From contig JAUZPW010000007.1 of NCBI GenBank assembly GCA_030705725.1, forward strand, positions 1 to 16,079: DNA of 16,079 bases, given 5' to 3'. Numbering within the stretch: position 1 is the stretch's first letter; every line of letters starts with the position of its first letter. Below the pieces are notes generated by a model. The model worked only from the letters and a program-made list of their open reading frames with translations. It was not told the DNA's origin and did not search any database. Source of the stretch: Bacillota bacterium. Its GTDB lineage: Bacteria > Bacillota > Clostridia > Oscillospirales > Butyricicoccaceae. Positions 1 through 7,218 of this stretch are shown piece by piece. The position numbers and the translations under genes were made by a program.

Positions 1-246
1 AAGACATATGCCGTGTTTTGTTGCAAGCCCGCTTCTCGCAAAAACAAACGCTGCATACCCGTCTGAGGGAAGCTCGACCGCTATTCCGGTCGGCAGCGAT
101 TTAAGCTCGCCTGGCATTATAATAACAGGTTTGCTGATAAACGCTTTAAGATCGAAAGCGGCAGAGCCATCAGTCGCGTATTCCGGCTTATCCGGAAGCG
201 CCCCGCTTTCGGACGGGATAAGCTTTATTTTTACCGGTATTTTCAC
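1..246 (-). CDS. dut: dUTP diphosphatase (dUTPase), 5' part only
   Basis: Partial gene read on the minus strand; the first 82 codons are present and the rest lies beyond the left edge. dUTPase hydrolyses dUTP to dUMP and pyrophosphate, keeping uracil out of DNA and supplying dUMP for dTMP synthesis. Two family motifs are visible: motif 1 at residues 26-35 (DGSAAFDLKA, with the conserved Asp) and motif 2 at residues 70-80 (ARSGLATKHGI), the usual order and spacing of the homotrimeric Dut family. The start is a GTG whose first base is the last base of the upstream U32 gene's TAG stop (a 1-base overlap), with an AGAGGTG ribosome site 7 bases before it. That arrangement implies translational coupling at the end of a zapA-U32-dut operon. 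The catalytic Tyr motif and C-terminal arm cannot be seen. The family call is strong. Confidence 0.93.
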   Translation of the reverse strand, partial: MKIPVKIKLIPSESGALPDKPEYATDGSAAFDLKAFISKPVIIMPGELKSLPTGIAVELPSDGYAAFVFARSGLATKHGICL

Positions 247-2333
247 TATTCAACACCTCTGAAGTAAAGCCCTCTCGTTATCATAGACGGTTCGTAGGCT
301 TCCTTATTCAAATATCTGCTTATAACGGTTGCGCATTCGCGCTGGTTTTCCGTTGTAAACATAAAACGGGCAAAACTCACGCCCACATTCTTATATTCAT
401 CTTTATCGGCGAGAAACAGCTTATGCGAGTTTAAGATAACGTTCCTGTGTTTAAATTCCCTGATAATCGGGAAACTCTTTCCTGTCCGGTCAGTAAGCTG
501 ATTCACATTTTCGCAGGAGCACTTGTTGGTTCGGCTTTTGATTATGCAGTTTTCAGTCACCATCAAGGGTAAACGGCCGTATATAATAAGCTCGGTATCC
601 ATGCTTTTTGAAATATCCCGGATCTGTGAAAAATTAAGTTCGAATGAAAGCGTGGCAGAAGTAAGCCCGAGTTTCTTATACTCCTTCAAGCTCTGAGAAT
701 TCATAACGTTTAGTCCGAAATCGCCGCGGGGGCGAAACCCAGTGCGTTCGGCAGTCTTAATTTGCCCGATATTGCCGCAAAGAGCGTCCGAAACTCCCAG
801 CGCTTTCATTTTAACAAGCATTGCCTCGACCTCGGGCCATTCCGAATCAAAAATAATGCGGGGAAAGGTAATTCCGCAATTGATTCCGCCCGCCAGAAGT
901 ACTTCTATATCGTCCATGTGCTTAAACGCTTCTTCAAGCGGAAGATACAGAAATTCCGGCCGGCATCTAAGCAGATCCAGGGACAGCTGATCGAATTTTG
1001 TGACCGAAACGGAGTAAGAGGGAGCCTCCGTACGGTTTATTCTCTTAAAGCCAGGATAAAATTCCCCGATTCTGCGAGCCTTAAAACTTGCCCGCTTTTC
1101 GGTGATTTTCTCGGTGCATTCGCGGCGAAGCGCGTTTATGGCTGAAAGTGGAACCATAAGGCCGTCGTCAATATGAATGTTGATTTCCCCGGGGTAAAAT
1201 ACAGTGCCGCCGGTTTTTCTGAGGCTGCCCTCTATATCCGAGGCAGTTGTCCAACGGTTCTGCGCAGTTTCAGCAGGCTTAGCCTCCGCAATATGATTGT
1301 TCTTATCCTGATCCTCGCACGCCAGAAGAACTTTTTTCCCCCGACATGCAACAAAAGAGAAATTCAGCGCCACTCTTTCAATCTCTCTGCCCTCGGAATA
1401 CGATTTCTTTGCTTCCTGGAACAGGTTTTTTTCTTCTTTAGGCGGTGCTTCACTCCTGACCCCGAACATCCAGGCGCCTTTTTTATTTGTCAGGTAACCG
1501 TCGGTAAAGCCGTCTCTTGAAAACGCGGTGATAAGTTTTCCGATCTCCATCCTGTCGGGCTCTTTTTTTTCCTTGAGCGCTTTTGCGTAGACGGATGTGC
1601 AAATAGCCGTATATTCCTCGCGTTTCATTCTGCCTTCGATTTTTAGGCAGGAAACGCCCGCTTCCTCAAGCTCCCGCAGATGCCCTGAAAGGCTAAGGTC
1701 TTTCAGGCTCAAGTGATTGTCCGGTGCGTCGTTGAAAAAAGAATACTGCAAACGGCAGGGGCCCGCGCAAAGCCCTCGGTTTCCGCTGCGCTGGCCGATT
1801 ACCGAGCTCATATAACATTGGCCCGAATAACAAACGCATAAAGCGCCGTGAACGAAAACCTCGGTTTCGACCGGCGCGTTTTTCGAAATATATGCAATTT
1901 CCGAAAGCGGCAGCTCTCGCGCGAGCACGACCCTCGAAAAACCCATCTCGTGTGCGGCCAGCGCGCCTTCGAGATTGTGAACGGTCATCTGGGTAGACGC
2001 ATGCATTTTAAGCTCCGGCGCGACCATTTTAATCAGTCTGGCCAGTCCCGCGTCCTGAACAAGTACGGCATCCGCGCCGATATCATTTATAAGCTTGACA
2101 AATTTTCCCGCGTTCGAAAGCTCTCTGTCCGTCAAAAGGGTATTGAGCGTTATATAGGTTTTGACTCCCCTGACACGGCAGAAAGTCACCGCCTCTCTGG
2201 CCTCATCCTCGGATAGATTTTTAGCGTTGCGTCTTGCGTTATAATCCCCGAATCCGAAGTATACCGCGTCGGCGCCGTTTAATACAGCAGCGCGTACAGC
2301 AGTAAACGATCCGACAGGCGACAACAATTCCAT
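246..2333 (-). CDS. U32 family peptidase-like protein, probable RlhA-type RNA hydroxylase
   Basis: 695 residues, starting at an ATG 5 bases after GGAGG. The N-terminal half is a TIM-barrel-like U32 domain. The family signature lies at residues 158-177 (EVFVHGALCVCYSGQCYMSS), followed by Cys189 and Cys193, then CLKIEGRMK at 229-237. The Cys cluster matches positions that carry iron-sulfur ligands in U32 relatives such as UbiU/UbiV. The length and central region resemble U32 proteins with a DUF3656 insert, the type that includes E. coli RlhA (YdcP), which makes 5-hydroxycytidine in 23S rRNA. Despite the name 'peptidase' or 'collagenase-like', RNA hydroxylation is the better-supported role for this branch. 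The shorter U32 relatives TrhP/TrhO modify tRNA instead, so the exact substrate is inferred. A second Cys-rich patch (CIIKSRTNKCSC) sits near residue 600. It lies 25 bases after zapA and overlaps dut by one base, so the three genes are likely co-transcribed. Confidence 0.9.
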   Translation of the reverse strand: MELLSPVGSFTAVRAAVLNGADAVYFGFGDYNARRNAKNLSEDEAREAVTFCRVRGVKTYITLNTLLTDRELSNAGKFVKLINDIGADAVLVQDAGLARLIKMVAPELKMHASTQMTVHNLEGALAAHEMGFSRVVLARELPLSEIAYISKNAPVETEVFVHGALCVCYSGQCYMSSVIGQRSGNRGLCAGPCRLQYSFFNDAPDNHLSLKDLSLSGHLRELEEAGVSCLKIEGRMKREEYTAICTSVYAKALKEKKEPDRMEIGKLITAFSRDGFTDGYLTNKKGAWMFGVRSEAPPKEEKNLFQEAKKSYSEGREIERVALNFSFVACRGKKVLLACEDQDKNNHIAEAKPAETAQNRWTTASDIEGSLRKTGGTVFYPGEINIHIDDGLMVPLSAINALRRECTEKITEKRASFKARRIGEFYPGFKRINRTEAPSYSVSVTKFDQLSLDLLRCRPEFLYLPLEEAFKHMDDIEVLLAGGINCGITFPRIIFDSEWPEVEAMLVKMKALGVSDALCGNIGQIKTAERTGFRPRGDFGLNVMNSQSLKEYKKLGLTSATLSFELNFSQIRDISKSMDTELIIYGRLPLMVTENCIIKSRTNKCSCENVNQLTDRTGKSFPIIREFKHRNVILNSHKLFLADKDEYKNVGVSFARFMFTTENQRECATVISRYLNKEAYEPSMITRGLYFRGVE

Positions 2334-2358
2334 ACATTCCTCCGTCAGGCGTCTTAAA

Positions 2359-2673
2359 TTATTTGCCGCCTTTAATCCTTTGAAGCTCGCGTCTCGCTTC
2401 GTTCAGTTCCGAGCGAAGCCTGGAGGCATCGTCTAAGTAGCTTTTCATCTGCGTCCGCATATTGTCGGCAGCTGTGGAGGCCTTTAACGAATCGTCCGCT
2501 ATGCTGAGCGCAGCTAAAACTGCGGCGTTAAGTGCCGAAAGCGGGACTCCGGAGGAAATCTCGGATATTTTTGAATCAACAAGCTCGGCAGCTTTTTTTA
2601 CGTATTCCTCGCTGTCCTCTGATATTATAGTGTAATTTTCACCCGCAATAGTAACCAATACACGATTTTTCAT
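2359..2673 (-). CDS. zapA: Cell division protein ZapA
   Basis: 104 residues, the usual size for ZapA. ZapA binds FtsZ and bundles or cross-links Z-ring protofilaments at midcell. The N-terminal globular part shows the family pattern: a short beta-rich start (NRVLVTIAGENYTI), then EEYVKKAAELVDSKISEI, followed by a helix rich in Ala (ALNAAVLAALSIADD). The C-terminal third (about residues 65-102) is strongly charged with heptad-like Leu/Met spacing, consistent with the coiled coil that mediates tetramerisation. The ATG is preceded by GAGGTG at a normal distance. It is the first gene of the minus-strand operon zapA-U32-dut. A zapA gene next to a U32 gene is common in Firmicutes. An extended -10 promoter is visible upstream. 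Confidence 0.9.
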   Translation of the reverse strand: MKNRVLVTIAGENYTIISEDSEEYVKKAAELVDSKISEISSGVPLSALNAAVLAALSIADDSLKASTAADNMRTQMKSYLDDASRLRSELNEARRELQRIKGGK

Positions 2674-2718
2674 TAAAAAGCACCTCTTATGGTTGTTCTA
2701 TGCAGTAAATATGCAATT

Positions 2719-2727
2719 ATTATATCA
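2719..2727 (-). promoter_or_regulatory. Extended -10 promoter for zapA-U32-dut
   Basis: Read on the minus strand, TGaTATAAT is a perfect extended -10 element about 46 bases upstream of the zapA start. The best -35 (TTAATA, 16-base spacer) is only a 4/6 match, which is typical when an extended -10 compensates. It faces away from the proB promoter, so the AT-rich 2674-2833 gap is a divergent promoter region. Activity is inferred. Confidence 0.6.
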
Positions 2728-2761
2728 CATTAAGAATTATTATTAAAGGTTTTTCACAGTA

Positions 2762-2790
2762 TTGTAAGCTTTCCTTATAAGTGGTAAAAT
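2762..2790 (+). promoter_or_regulatory. Sigma-A-like promoter for proB operon
   Basis: TTGTAA (4/6 match to the -35 consensus) and TAAAAT (5/6 match to the -10 consensus) are separated by exactly 17 bases. Transcription would begin near 2797, giving a leader of about 37 bases before the proB start codon. No riboswitch or T-box structure is apparent in so short a leader. Confidence 0.55.
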
Positions 2791-2833
2791 GTTAAAAAAC
2801 AACGTTAAAAGTTTCCTTGGAGTGTGAATAAGT

Positions 2834-3640
2834 TTGGAAGATATTAAGAATGTGCACCGTATAGTTGTAAAAATTGGCACATCTACTCTAACCCACGACA
2901 GCGGTAGGATGAACCTGAAACATATAAGCGCGCTCGTACGTGTACTTTCTGATATTAAAAATGAAGGCCGCGAAGTTATAATAGTCTCGTCAGGTGCTAT
3001 TGCTGCAGGCGTTGCAAAACTAAAGCTTCCCGAAAGGCCTAAAGAAATGCGTCAAAAACAGGCGGCAGCCGCAGTCGGACAATGTGAGTTAATGCATATA
3101 TATGATAACCTTTTTGAAGAATATGGACATACGGTGGCTCAGGTTCTGTTGACTAAGGACGATATTGATTCGCCCGAGCGGCGTCAAAATGTTATAAATA
3201 CATTCGAAAGTTTACTTGAATACGGAACAATTCCTATCGTTAATGAAAACGACACCGTTTCTGTAGATGAGATTATGGAACTTACTTTCGGTGAAAACGA
3301 TACGCTTTCAGTAATTGTTGCCAAGATTTGTTCCGCAGACCTTCTTATAATATTATCTGATATAGACGGCCTTTTCGATGAGGATCCTAGAGAAAATCCC
3401 AATGCCCGTTTGATTCCAGTGGTTTACGAACTTACTGACCGGATAAGGAATTCGGCGTCCGGTGCCGGGACTGAGCGCGGCAAAGGCGGTATGGTTACAA
3501 AATTAAAAGCCGCTGACGAAGCAGCAAAGTCCGGGATCCCGATGATAATAACTAACGGCTCCAATCCCGAGCTTCTTTATGGAATATTTAATAACGAGTC
3601 AGTCGGGACATTGTTTTTGCCCGCGCCTTTGTATCAATAA
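2834..3640 (+). CDS. proB: Glutamate 5-kinase, short form without PUA domain
   Basis: ProB phosphorylates L-glutamate to gamma-glutamyl phosphate with ATP, the first and normally feedback-controlled step of proline synthesis. The 268 residues hold one amino acid kinase domain. Visible motifs are VVKIGTSTLT (11-20, phosphate-binding loop), VSSGAIAAG (51-59), NENDTVS (137-143), FGENDTLS (152-159, glutamate/proline-binding region) and GTERGKGGM (212-220). The protein stops where the kinase domain ends; the C-terminal PUA domain of the E. coli type (about 367 residues) is absent, as in many Firmicutes. The start is TTG, with GGAG 11 bases before it; an in-frame GTG further upstream is followed at once by a stop, which supports the TTG. 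proA follows after 25 bases. Confidence 0.95.
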   Translation: MEDIKNVHRIVVKIGTSTLTHDSGRMNLKHISALVRVLSDIKNEGREVIIVSSGAIAAGVAKLKLPERPKEMRQKQAAAAVGQCELMHIYDNLFEEYGHTVAQVLLTKDDIDSPERRQNVINTFESLLEYGTIPIVNENDTVSVDEIMELTFGENDTLSVIVAKICSADLLIILSDIDGLFDEDPRENPNARLIPVVYELTDRIRNSASGAGTERGKGGMVTKLKAADEAAKSGIPMIITNGSNPELLYGIFNNESVGTLFLPAPLYQ

Positions 3641-3665
3641 ATATCAGGTTAAAGGGGGAAGGCTT

Positions 3666-4913
3666 ATGTCCAACCTTGATGAAATAGGAAAACGCGCTAA
3701 AAATGCGTCAATAGATCTTAATACGCTGGGCATTTTAATTCGAAATCGGGCATTGGCTGCAATTGCAGACGAAATAGAAAAAAACGCTGAATATGTTCTA
3801 CGCGAAAATTTAAAGGATATCGAAAATGCATGTAAGACCGGCATGTCATCATCTTTGCAGGATCGCCTTAGGCTTAACGATGAGAGAATCGCGGCAATAG
3901 CCGATGGCATACGAAATGTAGTCCTTCTTGACGATCCGCTTGGAGAAATAACCTCGATGAAGACCCGTCCAAACGGTCTTAGAATAGGCGCAAAGCGAGT
4001 CCCTTTGGGCGTTATCGGCATAATTTATGAAGCTCGTCCCAATGTTACACCGGACGCTGCTGTCCTTTGTCTTAAATCCGGCAACGCCGTTATATTGCGA
4101 GGCGGGAAGGAAGCCATTTTTTCAAATATAGCTTTAGTTCGAGTTATGCGCAATGCCCTTGCAGGTTTAGGATTAAACTCTGATATAATTCAGCTCATTG
4201 AAGATCCTTCGCGTGAAACCGCTCGGGAAATGATGCGATTAAACGCTTATATAGATGTGCTAATTCCCCGCGGCGGCGCTGGACTTATAAAAACCGTCGT
4301 TGAAAATGCGTCTGTTCCCGTTATAGAAACCGGAGTTGGAAACTGCCATATTTATGTTGATAAAACTGCGGATTTGAAAATGGCAACAGATATTGTATTT
4401 AATGCAAAATGTTCTAGGCCTTCCGTATGTAATGCTGCAGAGAGTTTACTTGTGCATAGCGATATTGCATCAGCCTTTCTCCCTTTAGCCAAATCTCGCC
4501 TAGATGAAAAAAAAGTCGACATACGCGGCTGCCAAAGAACGATCAATCTTATTCCCGGTGTTATCTCGGCTACAGAGGACGATTATTACACCGAATTTGG
4601 TGATTACATTATGTCGGTTAAGGTTGTTGATTCAACTGATGAGGCAATATCACATATTAACCGCTATGGGACTAAACACTCGGAAGCTATTATAACATCC
4701 GATTATTTTGAAGCACAAAAATTTTTAGACCGGGTTGACGCAGCCGCGGTATATGTTAACGCATCAACAAGGTTTACCGATGGGTTTGAGTTTGGGTTTG
4801 GCGCAGAAATAGGGATATCAACACAGAAGTTGCACGCTAGAGGCCCGATGGGCCTTCGTGAGTTAACTACCACAAAATATATAATTTATGGGAATGGTCA
4901 AATAAGGGAATAA
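3666..4913 (+). CDS. proA: Glutamate-5-semialdehyde dehydrogenase (gamma-glutamyl phosphate reductase)
   Basis: ProA reduces gamma-glutamyl phosphate with NADPH to glutamate-5-semialdehyde, which cyclises to pyrroline-5-carboxylate. 415 residues, close to the E. coli length of 417. It is an aldehyde-dehydrogenase-fold protein. The catalytic cysteine is Cys255 in RPSVCNAAE. Other family motifs are GVIGIIYEARPNVTPDA (115-131), SGNAVILRGGKEA (138-150), PRGGAGLI (201-208) and EFGFGAEIGISTQKLHARGPMG (375-396, conserved C-terminal region). The start is the ATG preceded by a purine-rich GGGGGAAGG ribosome site. The open frame extends 29 codons further upstream into proB, but that extension overlaps proB and is not ProA-like. 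The proB-proA order matches their consecutive reactions. The final enzyme, ProC, is not in the window. Confidence 0.96.
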   Translation: MSNLDEIGKRAKNASIDLNTLGILIRNRALAAIADEIEKNAEYVLRENLKDIENACKTGMSSSLQDRLRLNDERIAAIADGIRNVVLLDDPLGEITSMKTRPNGLRIGAKRVPLGVIGIIYEARPNVTPDAAVLCLKSGNAVILRGGKEAIFSNIALVRVMRNALAGLGLNSDIIQLIEDPSRETAREMMRLNAYIDVLIPRGGAGLIKTVVENASVPVIETGVGNCHIYVDKTADLKMATDIVFNAKCSRPSVCNAAESLLVHSDIASAFLPLAKSRLDEKKVDIRGCQRTINLIPGVISATEDDYYTEFGDYIMSVKVVDSTDEAISHINRYGTKHSEAIITSDYFEAQKFLDRVDAAAVYVNASTRFTDGFEFGFGAEIGISTQKLHARGPMGLRELTTTKYIIYGNGQIRE

Positions 4914-4929
4914 GAAGTAAGGTGTTAAT

Positions 4930-5130
4930 ATGAATATGATGCCAATTAATCCGTTTTTCGTTGGAAATGCATTCATGAATTATTGTATAAAAGAAGGGTG
5001 GATTATTCTAGAATGCGGAAACGATAAAAAACTGCATTATTTTTTGACAAAAGCCGGGGAAGCCGAGCTTAAGAATCGTTTCGGAATAGTGTTCGGAAGC
5101 TCCTGCTCTAAAGACTGCACCAATGATTAG
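4930..5130 (+). CDS. Small protein of unknown function (66 aa), possibly winged-helix-like
   Basis: I do not recognise this as a named family. It begins at an ATG 5 bases after AAGGTG and only 16 bases after the proA stop, so it belongs to the proBA operon. Its end overlaps the next gene by 8 bases. Visible features are a hydrophobic, aromatic N-terminal part (about residues 5-35, ending GWIILECG), then KKLHYFLTKAGEAELKNRFGI (34-54), which recalls the beta-hairpin or 'wing' plus final helix of small winged-helix proteins. Two Cys lie near the C-terminus (CSKDC, 59-63), plus Cys19 and Cys29. There is no signal peptide or clear membrane helix. The resemblance to a winged helix is pattern-based inference only. 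The tight gene packing and good ribosome site support it being a real gene. Confidence 0.65.
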   Translation: MNMMPINPFFVGNAFMNYCIKEGWIILECGNDKKLHYFLTKAGEAELKNRFGIVFGSSCSKDCTND

Positions 5131-6292
5131 TGCACATACCGGTTTTACAATTTCAAATACAGCATTAACCATAAAGAGCAAAAAAGAGCGCAGGCTGATT
5201 TGTCTAAGATTTCTTTCTGCCGCGTTCTTTATCGTTTTATCTTTAACTTTACTATCCTCTGTTATTAAATCTGCAGATTTTCTTAATGAATACCTAAAAT
5301 TCTCCAGATGCGCGAGTGCGTTTATCGCAACCGCTTTTGCCATATTCCCATTTTCGTTTGCAGAAGTATTCGTTTATGCTTTTAGCTTATTCTGGCTTTT
5401 TTATCTAATTTTATTTTTATGGAGGATGATCTTTAAGCCTCGCCGTTTACTTACCGCTATTCGCTTTATATCTATTGCCTGTTTGACAGCATCAATCGTT
5501 ATATTTTTATTTACTTTTCTCTGGGGTCTTAATTATATATCCCCCCCGCTATCTCAAAAGCTTGGGCTTGATATTAAGAAGGCATCTGAACGAGATCTAG
5601 CCGATGCCACTAACATATCCTTAAGATATGCAAATGAATATTCCGGTAAAGTAAAGAGAAATACTATGGGTAAATGCTCTTTTGGAAGTTTTTCCGACTT
5701 GTCGTCTGTTGCCAGCAAAGCTATTATAAAACAGATACCTCGGTCTGAGTATTTTAATGTATCGTATTGTCCCGGGCCGAAAGCAGTTTATTTTTCTCCT
5801 CTTATGTCATATTTCGGTATCACCGGGATTTACTTTCCGTTTACCGGCGAATCAAATGTAAATACGGATAATGTAACGTCAGATATTCCTTTCGTTATGA
5901 CACACGAGCTTTCCCACCGGCTTGGAATCGCTCGTGAGGATGAGGCTAATTTTATGGCTTTTCTCGCTTGCACAGATAGTTCAGACCCTGATTTTGTATA
6001 TTCAGGTTATCTGTCCGCGTATATATATACATTAAATGCGTTATATGATGCTTCGCCGGATACAGCAAAAAAAATTATAATACAGCAGTCTGATTATGTC
6101 ACTCGTGACATAAAGATGATTAATGAATGGGTGAGAAAATATGAAGGGCCGGCGAGCCACGCGGGGGAGAAAATCAACAACACATACCTGAAATCAATGG
6201 GGCAGAAGGACGGAGTCAGAAGTTACGGGCGTATGGTCGACTTACTTATCGCATATTATAATTCTTCCATGTTTACAGATGGGAAAAAATAG
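5123..6292 (+). CDS. DUF3810-type membrane protein with HExxH metallopeptidase-like motif
   Basis: 389 residues. Three hydrophobic segments lie near residues 28-48, 66-102 (long, perhaps two helices) and 114-137, followed by a soluble domain of about 250 residues. That domain carries HELSH (261-265) and a downstream REDEANF (271-277), i.e. HExxH with a conserved Glu nine residues after the second His, the layout of a gluzincin-like zinc site. The motif, the preceding hydrophobic part and the C-terminal YLKSMGQKDGVRSYGRMVDLL fit the DUF3810 family, whose function and substrate are not established. The start codon overlaps the end of the 66-residue gene and lacks a good ribosome site, so translational coupling is likely. 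No better ATG or GTG occurs before the first hydrophobic helix. The gene contains a C7 run at 5541-5547. Peptidase activity is plausible but inferred. Confidence 0.82.
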   Translation: MISAHTGFTISNTALTIKSKKERRLICLRFLSAAFFIVLSLTLLSSVIKSADFLNEYLKFSRCASAFIATAFAIFPFSFAEVFVYAFSLFWLFYLILFLWRMIFKPRRLLTAIRFISIACLTASIVIFLFTFLWGLNYISPPLSQKLGLDIKKASERDLADATNISLRYANEYSGKVKRNTMGKCSFGSFSDLSSVASKAIIKQIPRSEYFNVSYCPGPKAVYFSPLMSYFGITGIYFPFTGESNVNTDNVTSDIPFVMTHELSHRLGIAREDEANFMAFLACTDSSDPDFVYSGYLSAYIYTLNALYDASPDTAKKIIIQQSDYVTRDIKMINEWVRKYEGPASHAGEKINNTYLKSMGQKDGVRSYGRMVDLLIAYYNSSMFTDGKK

Positions 6293-6300
6293 TGTATAAT
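6272..6300 (+). promoter_or_regulatory. Strong sigma-A-like promoter for amino acid ABC operon
   Basis: TTTACA (5/6 match) and a perfect TATAAT are separated by exactly 17 bases. The -35 lies in the last codons of the DUF3810 gene and the -10 begins 3 bases after its TAG stop. Transcription would begin near 6307, leaving about 24 bases before the lipoprotein start and placing the GGGAGG ribosome site inside the leader. This gives the importer independent expression even though no terminator separates it from the proBA block. Confidence 0.75.
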
Positions 6301-6330
6301 AGCGGGCATATTACATTGGGAGGAATAAAT

Positions 6331-7146
6331 ATGAGAAAGTATGAAAAAATTCTCACTCTTGTTATTGTGCTTGGGCTGATCCTCGGCCTTGCCTCGTGCT
6401 CCGGCAAATCAGCAAGCCTTGACCAGATAAAAAAGAACGGTAAAATCGTTATGCTTACGAACGCGGCGTTTCCGCCGTATGAATATCTAGGCGACGACAA
6501 CAAGCCGGCCGGCGTCGACGTCGACATTGCGAACGAGCTCGCGAAAGAGCTCGGCGTCAAGCTCGAGATAGTAAATATGGATTTCGACGGACTTATAAGC
6601 GCGCTTGCTTCCGGCAAGGGCGACTTTATCGCAGCCGGCATGACCATTTCGGACGAACGCAAGAAAAGCGTCGATTTTTCCGTGGAATACTCCACCTCAA
6701 GGCAGTATATCGTTATGCCAACGGACGGCACCTTCTCGGCGCTAACCGACCTTAAGGGAAAACGCATCGGCGTTCAGCTGGGAACCACGGGCGATTATCT
6801 TGTCACCGACGCCGTAAACGGCACCAACGACGACAAGGGAACGCATACCAAAGGAGAGCTTGAAGGCTCGGGCGCCTCGGTCAGCGAGTATAAAACCGCT
6901 CTTGAAGCTGCGCTTGATCTTAAAGCCGGCCGCCTCGACGCGGTCGTCATCGACAAGCTCCCGGCAGAGATTATCGCTCAGAAAAACGATCTTAAGACCT
7001 CGGCTTCGGCTATAAGCGACGAGGAAAAATATGCTTACGCTGTTAAAAAAGGCAACAAGGAGCTTTTAGACGCCATAAACAAAACGCTGAACAGCATGAT
7101 AAAGGACGGCAAAGTCGAAGAGCTTATAAAGCAGCATACAAAATAA
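6331..7146 (+). CDS. Polar amino acid ABC transporter substrate-binding lipoprotein
   Basis: 271 residues from the ATG at 6331, which has GGGAGG 8 bases upstream. An open frame begins 13 codons earlier at a GTG, but that start would overlap the previous stop and the promoter. The N-terminus is a lipoprotein signal: MRKYEK, a hydrophobic stretch, then a LASC lipobox with Cys23 as the lipidated residue, so the mature protein is tethered outside the membrane. The body is a SBP_bac_3-type binding protein: FPPYEY and GVDVDIANELAKELG near the start of the mature domain, then GDFIAAGMTISDERKKSVDFS, the typical amino acid-binding segment, and LKGKRIGVQLGTTGDY in the second lobe. It belongs to the polar amino acid uptake family; the exact ligand cannot be told from sequence. 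It is the first gene of the operon with permease and ATPase downstream. Confidence 0.94.
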   Translation: MRKYEKILTLVIVLGLILGLASCSGKSASLDQIKKNGKIVMLTNAAFPPYEYLGDDNKPAGVDVDIANELAKELGVKLEIVNMDFDGLISALASGKGDFIAAGMTISDERKKSVDFSVEYSTSRQYIVMPTDGTFSALTDLKGKRIGVQLGTTGDYLVTDAVNGTNDDKGTHTKGELEGSGASVSEYKTALEAALDLKAGRLDAVVIDKLPAEIIAQKNDLKTSASAISDEEKYAYAVKKGNKELLDAINKTLNSMIKDGKVEELIKQHTK

Positions 7147-7166
7147 TTAAAGCCTTTTATTGCTCC

Positions 7167-7197
7167 GGACAGCAGGGCGACTGTCGTCCTGCTGTCC
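7167..7197 (+). repeat. Perfect 14-bp hairpin between binding-protein and permease genes
   Basis: The arms GGACAGCAGGGCGA and TCGTCCTGCTGTCC pair perfectly around a CTG loop. There is no T run after it (TTATACTG follows), so it is not a standard intrinsic terminator. It lies 20 bases after the lipoprotein stop and about 20 bases before the permease start. A position between an abundant binding protein and its permease suggests mRNA 3'-end protection or partial attenuation, giving more binding protein than permease. That role is inferred. Confidence 0.8.
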
Positions 7198-7218
7198 TTA
7201 TACTGATAAAATCCGGTG

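Noticed and set aside
8..262. Open frame on the plus strand at the left edge
   Set aside because: It is antisense to dut, whose minus-strand reading shows two clear dUTPase motifs.
3579..3665. 29-codon upstream extension of proA
   Set aside because: It overlaps proB, has no family similarity, and the ATG at 3666 has a strong ribosome site and gives the normal ProA length.
6292..6330. Upstream GTG start for the binding lipoprotein
   Set aside because: It would place the promoter -10 and the ribosome site inside the coding region and spoil the lipoprotein signal; the ATG at 6331 is clearly better.
6510..6575. Repeated GTCGAC and GAGCTC words in the binding-protein gene
   Set aside because: They arise from codon use in VDVD and from a repetitive helix rich in Glu-Leu; no repeat extends beyond the coding pattern.
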